Source of the DNA: Amaurobius ferox
Lineage: Eukaryota > Arthropoda > Arachnida > Araneae > Amaurobiidae
Reading direction: 5' to 3'
Assembly: GCA_951213105.1 (NCBI GenBank)
Contig: OX578137.1
Span: forward strand, 80,442,104 to 80,506,103
Length of the DNA stretch: 64,000 nt
Positions 34,450 to 45,259 of the stretch are shown piece by piece. A model generated the notes under the pieces. That model was not told the origin of the DNA. It did no database searches and was given only the letters and a program-made list of their open reading frames with translations. The first letter of the stretch is position 1. Every line of letters starts with the position of its first letter. The translations under genes and the position numbers were made by a program.

Positions 34450-35984
34450 TTACGTACGTCCAAACACAACAGAATATTCCTATTTTTGGTCTTTGTTGTT
34501 AGTTCTCCTACATTGACGAAGAAGATCCAGTATCCAGCATATCTTCGAAACATTTGTATGCTGTTTTTGTCTTATTTGTGCTTGCTTAAATACGATTTTC
34601 AAGTTTTCATTATCATATGATCTGATGATCTTATCTTATTGATTTTGGTAGGAAACGTTATGGGGTTTTTGAAGATATTTTGTATCGCCACTCTTAATTC
34701 GCATTGTCGAAATTCTTGATTCTTTCTTTGATATCGTAGTTAACACGGATCGAATGTGTGCAAAGTCGAGATTCTAGCTAGAGTAAATAAAGCTCGATAA
34801 TAAACAAAATGGCCATAAACACAAAACCCGTGGGATTTTGGAAGCAAATTCGTTTTGAGTTTTTTGTTTCCTTTGTACTGTCAGCCTAATTCGAATTTTT
34901 GAAATTATAAACATTTCACGTGGTCTCTATGCTGAGATGCATCGTATTACACTAAAACTAAGTTCCTAGTTCGATAAATTTGATATGTCACCCTGTCACA
35001 CACTCAATCAGTCAGGCATTTAGTTATTTCATTGCATATTGTATAGGTATTGAACGCTAAATTGCATTTTTTAACTATTTATTTGATTGTGTGGAGAAAA
35101 TATTATATTCTACAACATTATCGAATTCGCGATTTTGACGAAAATACACTTTTCAAGACAACGTCTCTTACAATTTAAAAATACTCTCTGCTGCTTATCT
35201 ATCAGTGTGTGTGAACACGATAACAATGAGAAGTGCACGTACCGCTACAAAATGTTATTTTTAGATACCTTATATGAAAATATAGAACTAGATAAGACAT
35301 TTTGTTATTTATAGATTAGAAGTAAGCTTCTTCAAAATGCAAGTATTTAATGGAATTGATCCTAAGAAATATAACTCCAACAAATAGTAGTCCTAGTAGA
35401 GTTCATGCCAAAGAATGGTTAGTTAAGGAAACCCAGGACATCACAACAATCTACGTCAAACATGACGAACTTTAGATTTTTACATATTAAAATACTTTCA
35501 AAATTTTAAAAACTTTTAAATTTTTAAGTTTCTGAAACATACTTTTGTTTCGTTATTTCTTGTTGTGAAAATTGAGTTTTAAAATATTGTTCCCAAAATC
35601 TTCTTACAATTTTCTCTTAGCTTAAAAGATCGTATTCCCTATTAAAGAACGAGTATACTGCTAGTCAAATATATTTTCCCACCAAGACTTTGCAAATGCA
35701 AGTGACATTAAATGATGGAATTGTTTTGATAAAAGTTTTTTATAGGGATATGAAATTTTAAATTCCAATTTTAAGTTGTATGAAATGCAATTTTTAGATT
35801 ATATAAGATTCAAATTTTGGACTATATAAAATTATAGCTTCAAACAGAAAAGCTATTTAAAATTCACATTGTCAGTTGCAGTTTTTAATCTTTCAGGCCT
35901 GCTGGATTAATAGACTAAATTTTTTGTGATTTTAAAGTTGTGTTCCGTGATTTCTAAATTGTGTTCTCTGATATTAAACTTATG
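34450..35984. other. AT-rich spacer with a lone Fam K terminus
   Basis: CATAAACACAAAACCCGTGG at about 34,813 matches the Fam K ends. The remainder shows no supported feature; the open frame 35,087-35,314 has no motif. Confidence 0.4.
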
Positions 35985-36710
35985 TTCGGTGATTAGGTCT
36001 TCTGTTTTAACCAATTATTTTATCGCAACTATATTTAGAAAATATTTTCTTTTGGTTGGTTGGTTGGTTGGTGTCGTGTCCCTAACATATTTATTAAGGA
36101 AGAATGTGTGCACAGCTTCTGTTTAGTCATAGACCTGGGGCACCCGAAGATAGAAGTCTGACTTCTGCCCCAATAAGACATCACAACATTTATGCCCACA
36201 GGCGGGACTCGAACCCGCAATATGGCAGTCGAGCCATCACGAGGAAATGCCTGCCTCTTTGACCGCTTGTCCACCACATCGGCAAGATTTTCTTTTAAAA
36301 TAATATTATATTGAAAATCTTCATATATTTTATTAAATGTATTTTATGAAATGTATTCATCTATGTTTCTATAAAAATTATACAGTAGGGAAAATAAAGA
36401 TGAAAATAAAAGTTTCTGTATTCTTGTAAAGTTCAGTATGAATAATAACATAAGGCCAAAATGCTCCCATAATTTTTTGCAGACATTTAGTCTGCCAGGC
36501 ATCCAACTTGTCCCATTGGTTCTTTGTTAATTATTAAACATTTATTCGGTGATGAAGTCTTTTTTCACCAATTATTTTATCACAAATATTTTCAGAAAAA
36601 CATTTTCTTTTAAAATAATATATATATGAAAATATTCATATACTTCATTAAATTTATTTGTCTGTGTTTCTTTAAAATATTATACAATACAAAAATAACA
36701 ACTAAAAATA
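35985..36710 (+). repeat. Local duplication, one copy interrupted by SINE-2
   Basis: Copy 1 (35,985-36,053 plus 36,287-36,400) and copy 2 (36,535-36,710) share CGGTGATxAxGTCTT, ACCAATTATTTTATC, the AAAATATTTTCTTTTAAAAT-like junction and a TTCATATATTTTATTAAAT-like stretch. Copy 2 lacks the SINE and shows the empty site. Confidence 0.7.
36054..36286 (-). mobile_element. SINE-2: tRNA-derived SINE with target-site duplication
   Basis: A 10-base duplication ATTTTCTTTT flanks it (36,044-36,053; 36,287-36,296). On the minus strand the head reads GCCGATGTGGTGGACAAGCG with a Leu/Ser-type box A, then box B GCGGGTTCGAGTCC about 55 bases on, with a long variable-arm-like spacer. It ends in an (AACC)n tail, seen on the plus strand as GGTTGGTTGGTTGG. 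RNA polymerase III would transcribe it from the internal A and B boxes; retroposition needs a LINE partner's enzyme. The minus open frame across it is not a gene. Confidence 0.8.
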
Positions 36711-37598
36711 ACAACTAAAAATAACAAATAGTACTCTAATATAATATTCAAATAAATGAGGCCAATAATTATTTTTATATTGCTTTTTCTGTACTTCTTT
36801 GAAAATAATGAAATTCTACAAAACAGTAACAATGATGAAAAATTAAAATTATATTCAAAATTATAAAGCGAATTATAAAAAAGAAAAAAAGAGTTATGCT
36901 GCTTTGTAACATTCTTCTGTGCTTCTACATAGCCTAAATTTTGTTTCTTTGAAACATTTTTTAGCGATTTTTCTTAATATTTTTTGAGTTTTATTGTTAC
37001 GAGATTTTGAATAAAAGTCCATGTATTATTTCATTAAAAGTAATTTTCACCAATCACTAATGATTAGTTTACATAAAAGAGAGACTGTTTGGGCGATTTT
37101 GCAACATCCGTGTTCTTATTTATTAGTTAATAGCAGTATACTAGTTCTACGTAAGGCGTCGGTTTTGTGAAACCACAGACAAGATGCAAATTGGAATTGT
37201 TAACACATCTGTTAAATCAGAAATAACACATCAGTGATTAAAATAGTGTAATAGTACATTTCAAAACAAATTAGCAATAACACAGAATCGCTCTAGGTAG
37301 AGTGAAAATTAAGAACACCCCTGGAGGAATAAAAACAGAGATTGCATACTCATACATTCCTTAACACTTAGCAAACACATAAATCATATATGACATATTA
37401 GAGAGAGTTAATTTCGTTCTAAAAGCAATTAACAATATTTCAAAACTGCTAATAAAATTTGTCTTTTTTTATACTCCACGTCTTCAAGAAGGAAAAATTA
37501 ATATAAATAAAAGTTTACCTCCTCCTCTTTATAACTTGTATAAATTAACATTACTGGACTATGGAAAGGCCACCGGGTTGAATTTTCGGATTTTTTAA
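36711..37598. other. AT-rich spacer, nothing recognised
   Basis: Short AACAACTAAAAAT repeats near 36,695-36,730 only. Confidence 0.45.
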
Positions 37599-37607
37599 AT
37601 AGCACAG

Positions 37608-38174
37608 TTCTTGAAAAGTGAAATCGAGAACAAAATGGAATCTGATAACTCCATCTCTGTAGAATCTGACGTCTCCGCTGGTCACAATGAATTTCTCGCG
37701 AATCAGGCACCAGGAAACAGAGTTTTCTTGGAAAACAACTACTCAGAGGAAATAGCGAAATTTCGTCACACCGCTGGAACTTGGGGCGCGGCAGCCCATT
37801 GGTTAGCGTGCTGGAGTTGCACTCGGTAGGCCCGGGTTCGATTCCAGCCACTGCCAAAAACTGCCACCGTGTTCGTGTGGAGTACGATCACGTTAAACAT
37901 GTGGGTCCGAAAGTCCTTCCGAGAGGTTGGTGGTAGGGGAAGGAGGGTACGGTCCCCGTGAATGCCTCCCCCTCTGAGTTCCGGTCAAAATTGGGTGGCA
38001 CTTCCCGGCCGTCCAAACAGTTACCTTACACCTTTCTGGTAGGTCGGACGGTCTGGGTTTCAACAACAACACCGCTGGAACTTTCAGCGGTATTCTCGAA
38101 CTGCTGAATCCAAACTCCATAAAAGTTATTCCACAAAACTCAGCGATACCTACACTGGAAATCACGAAGAGGGG
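37608..38174 (+). pseudogene. Coding-looking exon interrupted by a SINE
   Basis: An AG (AAATAGCACAG, 37,607) and a strong donor GGGG|GTAAGG (GT at 38,175) bound a region that is open in one frame if the SINE and one target-site copy (37,783-38,083) are removed. The open frame then runs from 37,599 into the donor, about 90 codons. It has an internal ATG at 37,635 in which residues start MESDNSISVESDVSAGHNEF, and after the insertion continues SGILELLNPNSIKVIPQ. The acidic, Ser/Asn-rich composition and lack of repeat homologues in the window suggest a real former exon. I do not recognise the protein. With the SINE present the frame stops at 37,829. Confidence 0.45.
37783..38068 (+). mobile_element. 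SINE-1: full-length tRNA-derived SINE with 15-bp target-site duplication
   Basis: ACACCGCTGGAACTT flanks it at 37,768-37,782 and 38,069-38,083. The head holds box A (GGCAGCCCATTGGTTAGCG) and box B (GGTTCGATTCC). A GC-rich body follows (GAGTACGATCACGTTAAACA, TTCCGAGAGGTTGGTGGTAG, GGAGGGTACGGTCCCC). The 3' domain folds into a hairpin (CCGTCC 38,009 with GGACGG 38,046; ACCT 38,023 with AGGT 38,041) and the tail is (CAA)n. The same family forms the tandem array at 43.4-45.2 kb and a 3' fragment at 53.3 kb. Confidence 0.9.
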
Positions 38175-38189
38175 GTAAGGCAATAACAA

Positions 38190-39006
38190 TCACTGCAAAT
38201 TAGCTCCACTTAGCTTTTATTAGCATTTCAAAGCCGACCCGTGGTGAGAACCTTTATTCCAATCGCACAAGATTCAATGTCATAGAAAACAGAACTGCTA
38301 TATTTAAATAAACGAAAATCGTGTCCTTGTCTGAGCCATAACCAGCCCCAAACCACTCCTTCCTTCTCACAAAATGATATTCTTAGACTTGCAATCTATT
38401 GACTTACAATACTAATTCGTTTCATTCCAAAACTCGCGATCAGATGCGAATCCAACACCGGCTTATATCATTCCAACACATTCTCACTAACAAAATTCAA
38501 AACTGCCGCGCGTGCGCAAAACCGGCAAGTCCCAAGCTAGCGACTGAGAAGCAAAAATGCAAAATTATTTTATTGATATTATTCTGGAACATAAACAAAT
38601 TCATAATTTAAAAGCTCGCTTCCCTCAAACGTTAATGGAGTGGAAAACATATCGAAAATACATTTTCATGATACAATTAATACTTTCATTCAAACACAAA
38701 TAAAACAATGCTTTAATTTAAACACAAGTACGGCACATTGGAGTGAAATCTTTATTACATATGTACGGAATATATAATAACATGAATAAACTTAAAATTC
38801 ACAATCATGTGCAAATTCCTATAATATTCTGAATGACATTGTTATTCAAAGTATGCTTTTAAAATATTTAAATTAATGCTCCTAGAAATAAGTTTAAGGA
38901 TATATGTTCCTGCTATACAAAAATTATCTTCACAGGCAGATCTGAAAAATAAAACATCCTGGCCTCATTTGTAAACAAATTTACAAAGAATATGAAATTG
39001 AATCAA
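38190..39006. other. Spacer, nothing recognised
   Basis: Mixed-composition sequence to 38,560, AT-rich beyond. No supported gene. Confidence 0.4.
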
Positions 39007-39430
39007 TATGTGCCAAAAAGAAAGTGATAACATTGTATGGAAATATATATGTATATTCCAGAATATTAGAAGATATACCCATGTATTATGAGAAAATTAC
39101 CCGTACTACAATATATGAATTTCAAAAATATTTGCCAAAATAAAACAGATGACGTAATAAAGTGAAAATATCAATTATCCCCGCAATCTTTATACTTGAG
39201 GGCCGTACTTGATTCCAACATATGCCAAAATAAAAGCGCTTAAATTGTATGGGAAAATATACCCTTACTACTTATATTCTAGAATAGATTAAAAAATATA
39301 CCGGTGCACTGTAGAGGATTACCCGTACTTCAATACATGAGTTTCAACCGTTCTTGCCAAAATAAAACAGATAACGTAATAAATTGATAATATCAATAAT
39401 CCCAGTGATCTTTGAACATGAAGGCTGTAT
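39007..39430 (+). repeat. Tandem duplication, ~214-bp period
   Basis: TGCCAAAAAGAAAGTGATAA ... ATTCCAGAATATTAGAAGAT ... ACAGATGACGTAATAAAGTG is repeated as TGCCAAAATAAAAGCGCTTA ... ATTCTAGAATAGATTAAAAA ... ACAGATAACGTAATAAATTG 214 bases later. Confidence 0.7.
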
Positions 39431-39507
39431 ATAATTTAGTCAAAAATGCTATTCCGATTAAAAATTATATTATATACATGTCTTTATTATTTAAATCGGA
39501 AAATAAA

Positions 39508-40842
39508 ATAACAAGAAAGATCAATCATGCTTAAATCATTGATTATGAAACACTTTCCAACTTCAATGCAATTTTATTTAAACAAGTCTAAAATGCAATA
39601 CATTCCTCGGTAATATTTTGAAACTTATCACAATACTGCATTATTTATTATATTTGAAAACTTAAACCTTCATCGAAAAAAATGAACTTTATTCAAATGA
39701 CGGCATTGAAATATAAATTGCCTGGTTTAAACATCTCTGAAATGTTATACATTCCTCGGTAATAGTTTTAGAATTATCATAATACTACGATAATTTATTA
39801 TATTTGAAAACTTCATCGAAAACAACTGAAATTCATTCAAATGACGTCATAGAAAAAATAACACGCCTGGATCTCTCTATAAAAACAGGATTTCATTCAT
39901 AACTTTCTCCCATTCATTTCATTCATCACAATACTATAATAATTTATTTTATTTAAACATTTTGTTTAAGACCTTGGAGCTACAAAAAATTAAACTCTAT
40001 GCTTGAAACTTCATCGAAAAAAATCGTCCTTCTCTTTATGAAATCAATTAATATTTCATTCATATCAGCCATGCAGACTCCATGGACTGAATTATTTTGT
40101 GTTAAAAAAATACAGTAATTCTAATACAACTCATTCTATATATTTTGCTGTTTACATTTTACATAGGTGAAAAATAGGCTTAGTTGTAGAAATAATCAAA
40201 TTAGATGAGCATTTAAACTCAAATATATTGTCATTGCGTTGTTTCAGTATGTAGCTGCACAGAATTTAAGCAAAAATAAAGTAGTTTTAGGACGGATACA
40301 ACACTCAATATGAATTAAAAAGAACTTAAAATCACGATTTTGAAACAAGATAGATGCCATATATCATTTTGAAGTGGGTCATGTGATCGTTTCATATCAA
40401 GGTCACGTGATCGTTTCATACAAGAGGTGTAATTATTATTTTAATTTTTATTTAAAAAACTACTGAATATATTTCGCTGAATGTTTTTTTATATATTTTA
40501 TGGAACAATTTGAACATTACCTAAAATTTTCGAAGCAATATGTGAATTTTAAATCGGCTTAAAAAATGTTTGAAAAATTAGGTCCCATAGGGCTCAATGT
40601 ATTTCATTTTTTCGACCCGGGTTCAATCCAAAACTAATTGGGTGATATTATTCATTTATATTCCCATAGGTTCTACAGACCGTCTGAACAACATAATAAA
40701 ATTTCATTTTGATTAAGTCATTTTTACGGCAGTTATCGTGCTAATGGACCGACAGACAGACAGACAGACAGACAGAATGAACAAAATCATAAACACTTTT
40801 CAACTTTGTTGTAAAGTGTTAATAAAAATCGTCTGCGCATAA
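39508..40842 (+). repeat. Fam B element, copy 2 (near complete)
   Basis: Starts AACAAGAAAGATCAATCATG and contains an internal ~149-bp duplication (CATTCCTCGG at 39,600 and 39,750). It carries CATCGAAAAxAATGAACTTT, a GGTCCCATAGGGCTCAATG block, the cassette (AAATTTCATT 40,699; CAGTTATCGTG 40,730) and (GACA)n at 40,748-40,775. It ends in an imperfect hairpin AACACTTTTCAAC/GTTGTAAAGTGTT. No transposase was found. Confidence 0.8.
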
Positions 40843-40974
40843 ACACATTGGACTTAAAACATTTGCTAAGCGACATGATATCATTTTATTCAAATAAATT
40901 TACGGGGAAAATATTGTCTGCTTATAATGCTATATTTGTGAAAGGTTTAAAGCGTTTGCTTTCCAACATGCTTG

Positions 40975-42055
40975 AACAATATTTATGACTTTGTTCATTC
41001 TGTCTTTTAGTATGTTGTTGAGACGATCGGTGGGACATATGGGAATGTAAATGAATAATATCATCCAATTAGTGTTGGATTAAGCCCGGGTTGAAAAAGT
41101 GAAATACATTGAACTCTATGGGACCTAATATTTCAAACATTTTTTAAGCGAAGCTAAGACTCACAAATTGCTTTGAAAATTTTAGGAAATATTCAAATTA
41201 TCACATAAAATATAATAAAAAAAAATCAACAAAATATGCTTGGCAGTTTTTTAAATAAAAATTAAAATATTAATTACACTCATATGATATGAAGAAATAA
41301 CGTGATCCACTTCAAAGTAAAATATGGCATCCATCAATTTTTCCCAGTGTAAAAATCGTAATTTTTACAGTTCTTTTAAATTTATATTTAGAGCTGCATC
41401 CGTCCTGAAACCGCTTTATTTTTGCGCATTTTATGTGCATCTATATTCTGTGCCAACGCAATTATAATATATTTTAGTTTAAATGATCGTCAAATTTTGA
41501 TTGTTTCTACAACGGAGCCTAATTTTAATGGATGCAGAATACAAACAAGTGATTGATAGATGAGTTGTATAAGGATTTCTTAATTTTTTTTTCACGAACA
41601 ATTATTTAGCTCTGGAGTTTGGAATAAAAGTGATATGAATGAAATATTCATTTTTTTTATATAGAGAGCCAGACGATTTATATTTCAATGACGCCATTTG
41701 AATAAAATTAATTTTCTTCGATGAAGGTCTAAGTTTTCAAATATTATAAATTATTGTAGTATTTTAATAATTTAAAATATATCAAGGGTAATAATATATC
41801 GTTTTTCAAAGATGTTTAAATAAAATTGCATTTCAGTTGGAAAATGTTTTATAATCTATGCTTTATGCATGAATGATCTTTTTTGTTAATTAATATTTAT
41901 ACAACCCCTGGTCTTAGAAACTCGAAACACGGACACAATTTAAGTGGGGCTATTCCAAGGATATCCACAAAATTTCATGAAATTCGATTCAACTGTTCTC
42001 CCGTGATGATGAGACAAACATACAGACATATTTTGCATTTCCTTTTATAAAGATA
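40975..42055 (-). repeat. Fam B copy 3 in inverted orientation, running into a Fam H 3' end
   Basis: Reverse-order Fam B landmarks (TTTATGACTTTGTTCATTCT, TATGGGACCTAATATTTCAA, ATTTCAATGACGCCATTTGA, GATCTTTTTTGTTAATTAAT at 41,877) are followed by Fam H: AGAAACTCGAAACACGGACA, AAATTTCATGAAATTCGATT and an ACATACAGACA seed. With copy 2 it forms a ~0.9-kb inverted repeat around a 130-base spacer. Confidence 0.75.
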
Positions 42056-42079
42056 AAAAGCTTCTTTAACCTGTAGCAA

Positions 42080-42480
42080 CTGATCATAAAGTCTGATGTG
42101 GGCAGCAAATGACTATCCTTATATAATGCAACGAATTTACTTCTTTAACGATGAAAAGAAAGTGATGAAAAGATCCACGGCCCCATGTTTGAAACTTTAA
42201 ATTTTACATTTGGCGCTGAAAATTGTACATCCGGATGACAACAACTAAAACTATTTCCTACCCAATAACCTTATATTTTAAGCAACTCTAAATCAACAAT
42301 TATCAAAATTCATAGTATTCTCAATAAGCAACATAGTCCATATATTCAAATATTTTAATAATAAATTAATCACTTTGGCGTCATTTTCATTAACTTGGCG
42401 TCATTTTTGCACTTTTGACGATGTTTTTGTCAATGTGGGGCCACATATCGTCAAGTTGAGGATATTTAGAAGATCATTTC
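42080..42480 (+). repeat. Fam A, diverged and rearranged copy 6
   Basis: Left end AAGTCTGATGTGGGCAGCAA and ATGACTATCCTTATATAATG, then an unrelated ~230-base stretch, then CTTTGGCGTCATTTTCATTA and the TTGACGATG..CACATATCGTCAAGTTG block. It stops at the Fam F start. Confidence 0.6.
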
Positions 42481-43190
42481 TTCTATATAATAAAAGGCAA
42501 TGTCTGTCTGTGTGTCTGTCTTATACACTATACGTTTCGCGACCGCGCGTCGGAGAGCTACGAAATTTGGCAATCGGAGACCCGGGGGGGAGGGAAGGGG
42601 ACACGTGAAAACCGATTTTTAAAATTTTAATTATTTTTTTATTTATTTAATGTTTTATGCGATTTCGACCGTTTTTTGCATTTTTGCCCTTTTTTCTCCA
42701 CGATCCAGACATCGTAGAGAAAAGCAAATGACACCATCGGAAAGAGCAGAGAATTTCGAGTAAAAATATATCAATTTCAAATCTGAATTTCGATTTCTAA
42801 TATTTTTTAAAGATTTTAAAACAAAAGTCACTTTTTGCTCAAGAAAACGATTTTTGGTTTTTAAATTCTCGCATCGTGAAAAGTACTCATAATTTCGACT
42901 AATAATTTACATTTTCAGAAAGGTCAAACATATGGCATTCTTACAAGTCTAATCTGGTCCAGAAATAATGAAAATTGAATTCAGGATCGCAATTTTAAAG
43001 ACGTCATGATTTTAAATTTCTCGCCGTTCCGCTCGGCGTGACGCTTCGTTTCTCCCCCGCTGAAGCAGGGAAGGTGGTGGGTGGGGACGTCAAGGTGGAG
43101 GTGACGTCACGGTTCTGTATATGCATAGCGATGGGTGGGACAATAAGAAACCGAATTAGTTTTTACTTTCCGTTTCCCGCGCTTCCGATT
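42481..43190 (-). repeat. Fam F element (TGTC-seeded end)
   Basis: TTCTATATAATAAAAGGCAA then TGTCTGTCTGTGTGTCTGTC, then CGTTTCGCGACCGCGCGTCG and ACGAAATTTGGC: in reverse this is CAAATTT, a GC-rich stretch, then (GACA)n, the same logic as other families' ends. A GC-rich tail (GTGGGTGGGGACGTCAAGGT, 43,078-43,097) follows. The 43,000-43,190 boundary is uncertain. Confidence 0.5.
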
Positions 43191-43196
43191 TTAAAT

Positions 43197-43400
43197 GAAA
43201 TAAGAGCTTAACATATGCACTGTAGAAATTATTATATTTATATTTTAAATGATGGAACGATATGGATTTTTTAAATGGATATTTTAATTTTATGGATATT
43301 TTAAATGATGGAACGATGGATATTTAAATTTTATGGATATTTTAAATGATGGAACAATGGAATGAGGATGATGGAATTAAGAGCTTAGAGAGCATATGGT
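43197..43400 (+). repeat. Minisatellite (TATTTTAAATGATGGAACGA), 41-56-bp spacing
   Basis: TATTTTAAATGATGGAAC occurs at 43,241, 43,297 and 43,338, bracketed by duplicated TAAGAGCTTA words at 43,201 and 43,378. It sits directly before the SINE array. Confidence 0.7.
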
Positions 43401-43416
43401 CATTTTAAATTGTAAA

Positions 43417-45175
43417 TTAGCGCGCGGGAAGTTAGCGGTAGGCCCGGGTACGATTCCCGCCACTGCCAAAACTGCCGAAGTGTTCACGCGGAATACGATC
43501 ACGTTAAACATGTGGGCCCGTAAGTCCTTCCGAGAGGTTGGTGGTAGGGGAAGGAGGGTACGGTCCCTGTGGATGCCTCCTTCACAGGGTTCCCGTCTAA
43601 ATTGGGTGAATATAAAGAAAGTTGCGGAGGGCGAGGCAGCCCAGTGGTTAGCGCTCAGGAATTGCACTCGGTAGGCCCGGGTTCGATTCCCGCCACTTCC
43701 AAAACTGCCGCCGTGTTCACGCGGAGTACGATCACGATAAACATGTGGGTCCGGAAGTCCTTCCGAGAGGTTGGTCGTAGGGGAAGGAGGGTACGGTCCC
43801 TGTGGATGCCTCCCTCACAGGGTTTCCGTCTAAATTGGGTGAATATAAAGAAAGTTGCGGAGGGCGAGGCAGCCCAGTGGTTAGCGCTCAGGAATTGCAC
43901 TCGGTAGGCCCGGGTTCGATTCCCGCCACTTCCAAAACTGCCGCCGTGTTCACGCGGAGTACGATCACGATAAACATGTGGGTCCGGAAGTCCTTCCGAG
44001 AGGTTGGTGGTAGGGGAAGGAGGGTACGGTCCCTGTGGATGCCTCCCTCACAGGGTTCCCGTCTAAATTGGGTGAATATAAAGAAAGTTGCGGAGGGCGA
44101 GGCAGCCCAGTGGTTAGCGCTCAGGAATTGCACTCGGTAGGCCCGGGTTCGATTCCCGCCACTTCCAAAACTGCCGCCGTGTTCACGCGGAGTACGATCA
44201 CGATAAACATGTGGGTCCGGAAGTCCTTCCAAAAGGTTGGTGGTAGGGGAAGGAGGGTACGGTCCCTGTGGATGCCTCTCCCACTGGGTTCCGTTCTAAA
44301 TTGGGTAAATAAAAAGAATGTTATGGAGATAGTCGCTGGGGGCGAAGAAGCCCAGTGGTTAGCGCGCGGGAATTGCACTCAGTAGGCCCGGGTTCGATTC
44401 CCAAAATTGCCGCCGTGTTTACGCGGAGTACGATCACGTTAAACATGTGGGTCTGTAAGTCCTTCCGAGAGGTTGGTGGTAGGGGAAGAAGGGTACGGTC
44501 ACTGTGGATGCTTCTCCCACTTGGTTCCGGTCTAAATTGGGTGAATAAAAAGAAAGTTATGGAGATTGTCGCGTAGGGCAAAGTAGCCCAATGGTTAGCG
44601 CGCGGAAATTGCACTCGGTAGGCCCGGGTTCGATTCCCAAAATTGCCGCCGTGTTTACGCGGAGTACGATCACGTTAAACATGTGGGTCTGTAAGTCCTT
44701 CCGAGAGGTTGGTGGTAGGGGAAGAAGGGTACGGTCACTGTGGATGCTTCTCCCACTTGGTTCCGGTCTAAATTGGGTGAATAAAAAGAAAGTTATGAAG
44801 AATATCGCGGAGGGTGAAGTACCCCAGTGGTTAGTGCGCGAGATTTGCACTTGGTAGGCCCGGGTTCGATTCCCAAAATTGCCGAATAAAAATAAAGTTA
44901 TGGAGATTGTCGCGGATGGCACGGTAGCCCAGTGGTTAGCGCGCGGGAATTTCACTCGGTAGGCCCGGGTTCGATTCCCGCCATTGCCAAAACTGCAGCC
45001 GTGTTCACGCGGAGTACGATCACGTTAAACGTGTGGGACTGCAAGTCCTTCCGAGAGGTTTGTGGTAGGGGAAGGAGGGTACGGTCTCTTTGGATGCCTC
45101 CCCCATTGGGTTCCGGTCTAAATTGTGTGGCACTTCCTGGCCTTCCAAGCAGTTACCTTACACCTTTCTGGTAGG
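43417..45175 (+). repeat. Head-to-tail array of eight SINE-1 units with tRNA-like heads
   Basis: The word GTAGGCCCGGGT (box B start) occurs at 43,438, 43,671, 43,904, 44,137, 44,382, 44,618, 44,854 and 44,959, giving spacings 233, 233, 233, 245, 236, 236 and 105. Units 2-4 are nearly identical. Units 5-7 share a different variant (TCCCAAAATTGCCG; longer AAAGTTATGGAGAT joint), and unit 7 is truncated. Unit 1 lacks a complete box A. Only the last unit keeps the SINE 3' domain (to ACCTTTCTGGTAGGTCGCGC). Open frames of 70-132 codons on both strands arise from the GC-rich repeat and are not genes. Confidence 0.9.
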
Positions 45176-45259
45176 TCGCGCCAACGAGTTTGCCACGGTC
45201 AGAATTTTCAAGGGTAGCGAACAGGCTGGTCGCCAAAGGCGGCTAGTATATAATAAACG

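Noticed and set aside
43396..45174. Many overlapping open frames of 73-132 codons on both strands
   Set aside because: They are readings of the GC-rich SINE-1 array in shifted frames; the same peptides recur each unit and contain no known domain.
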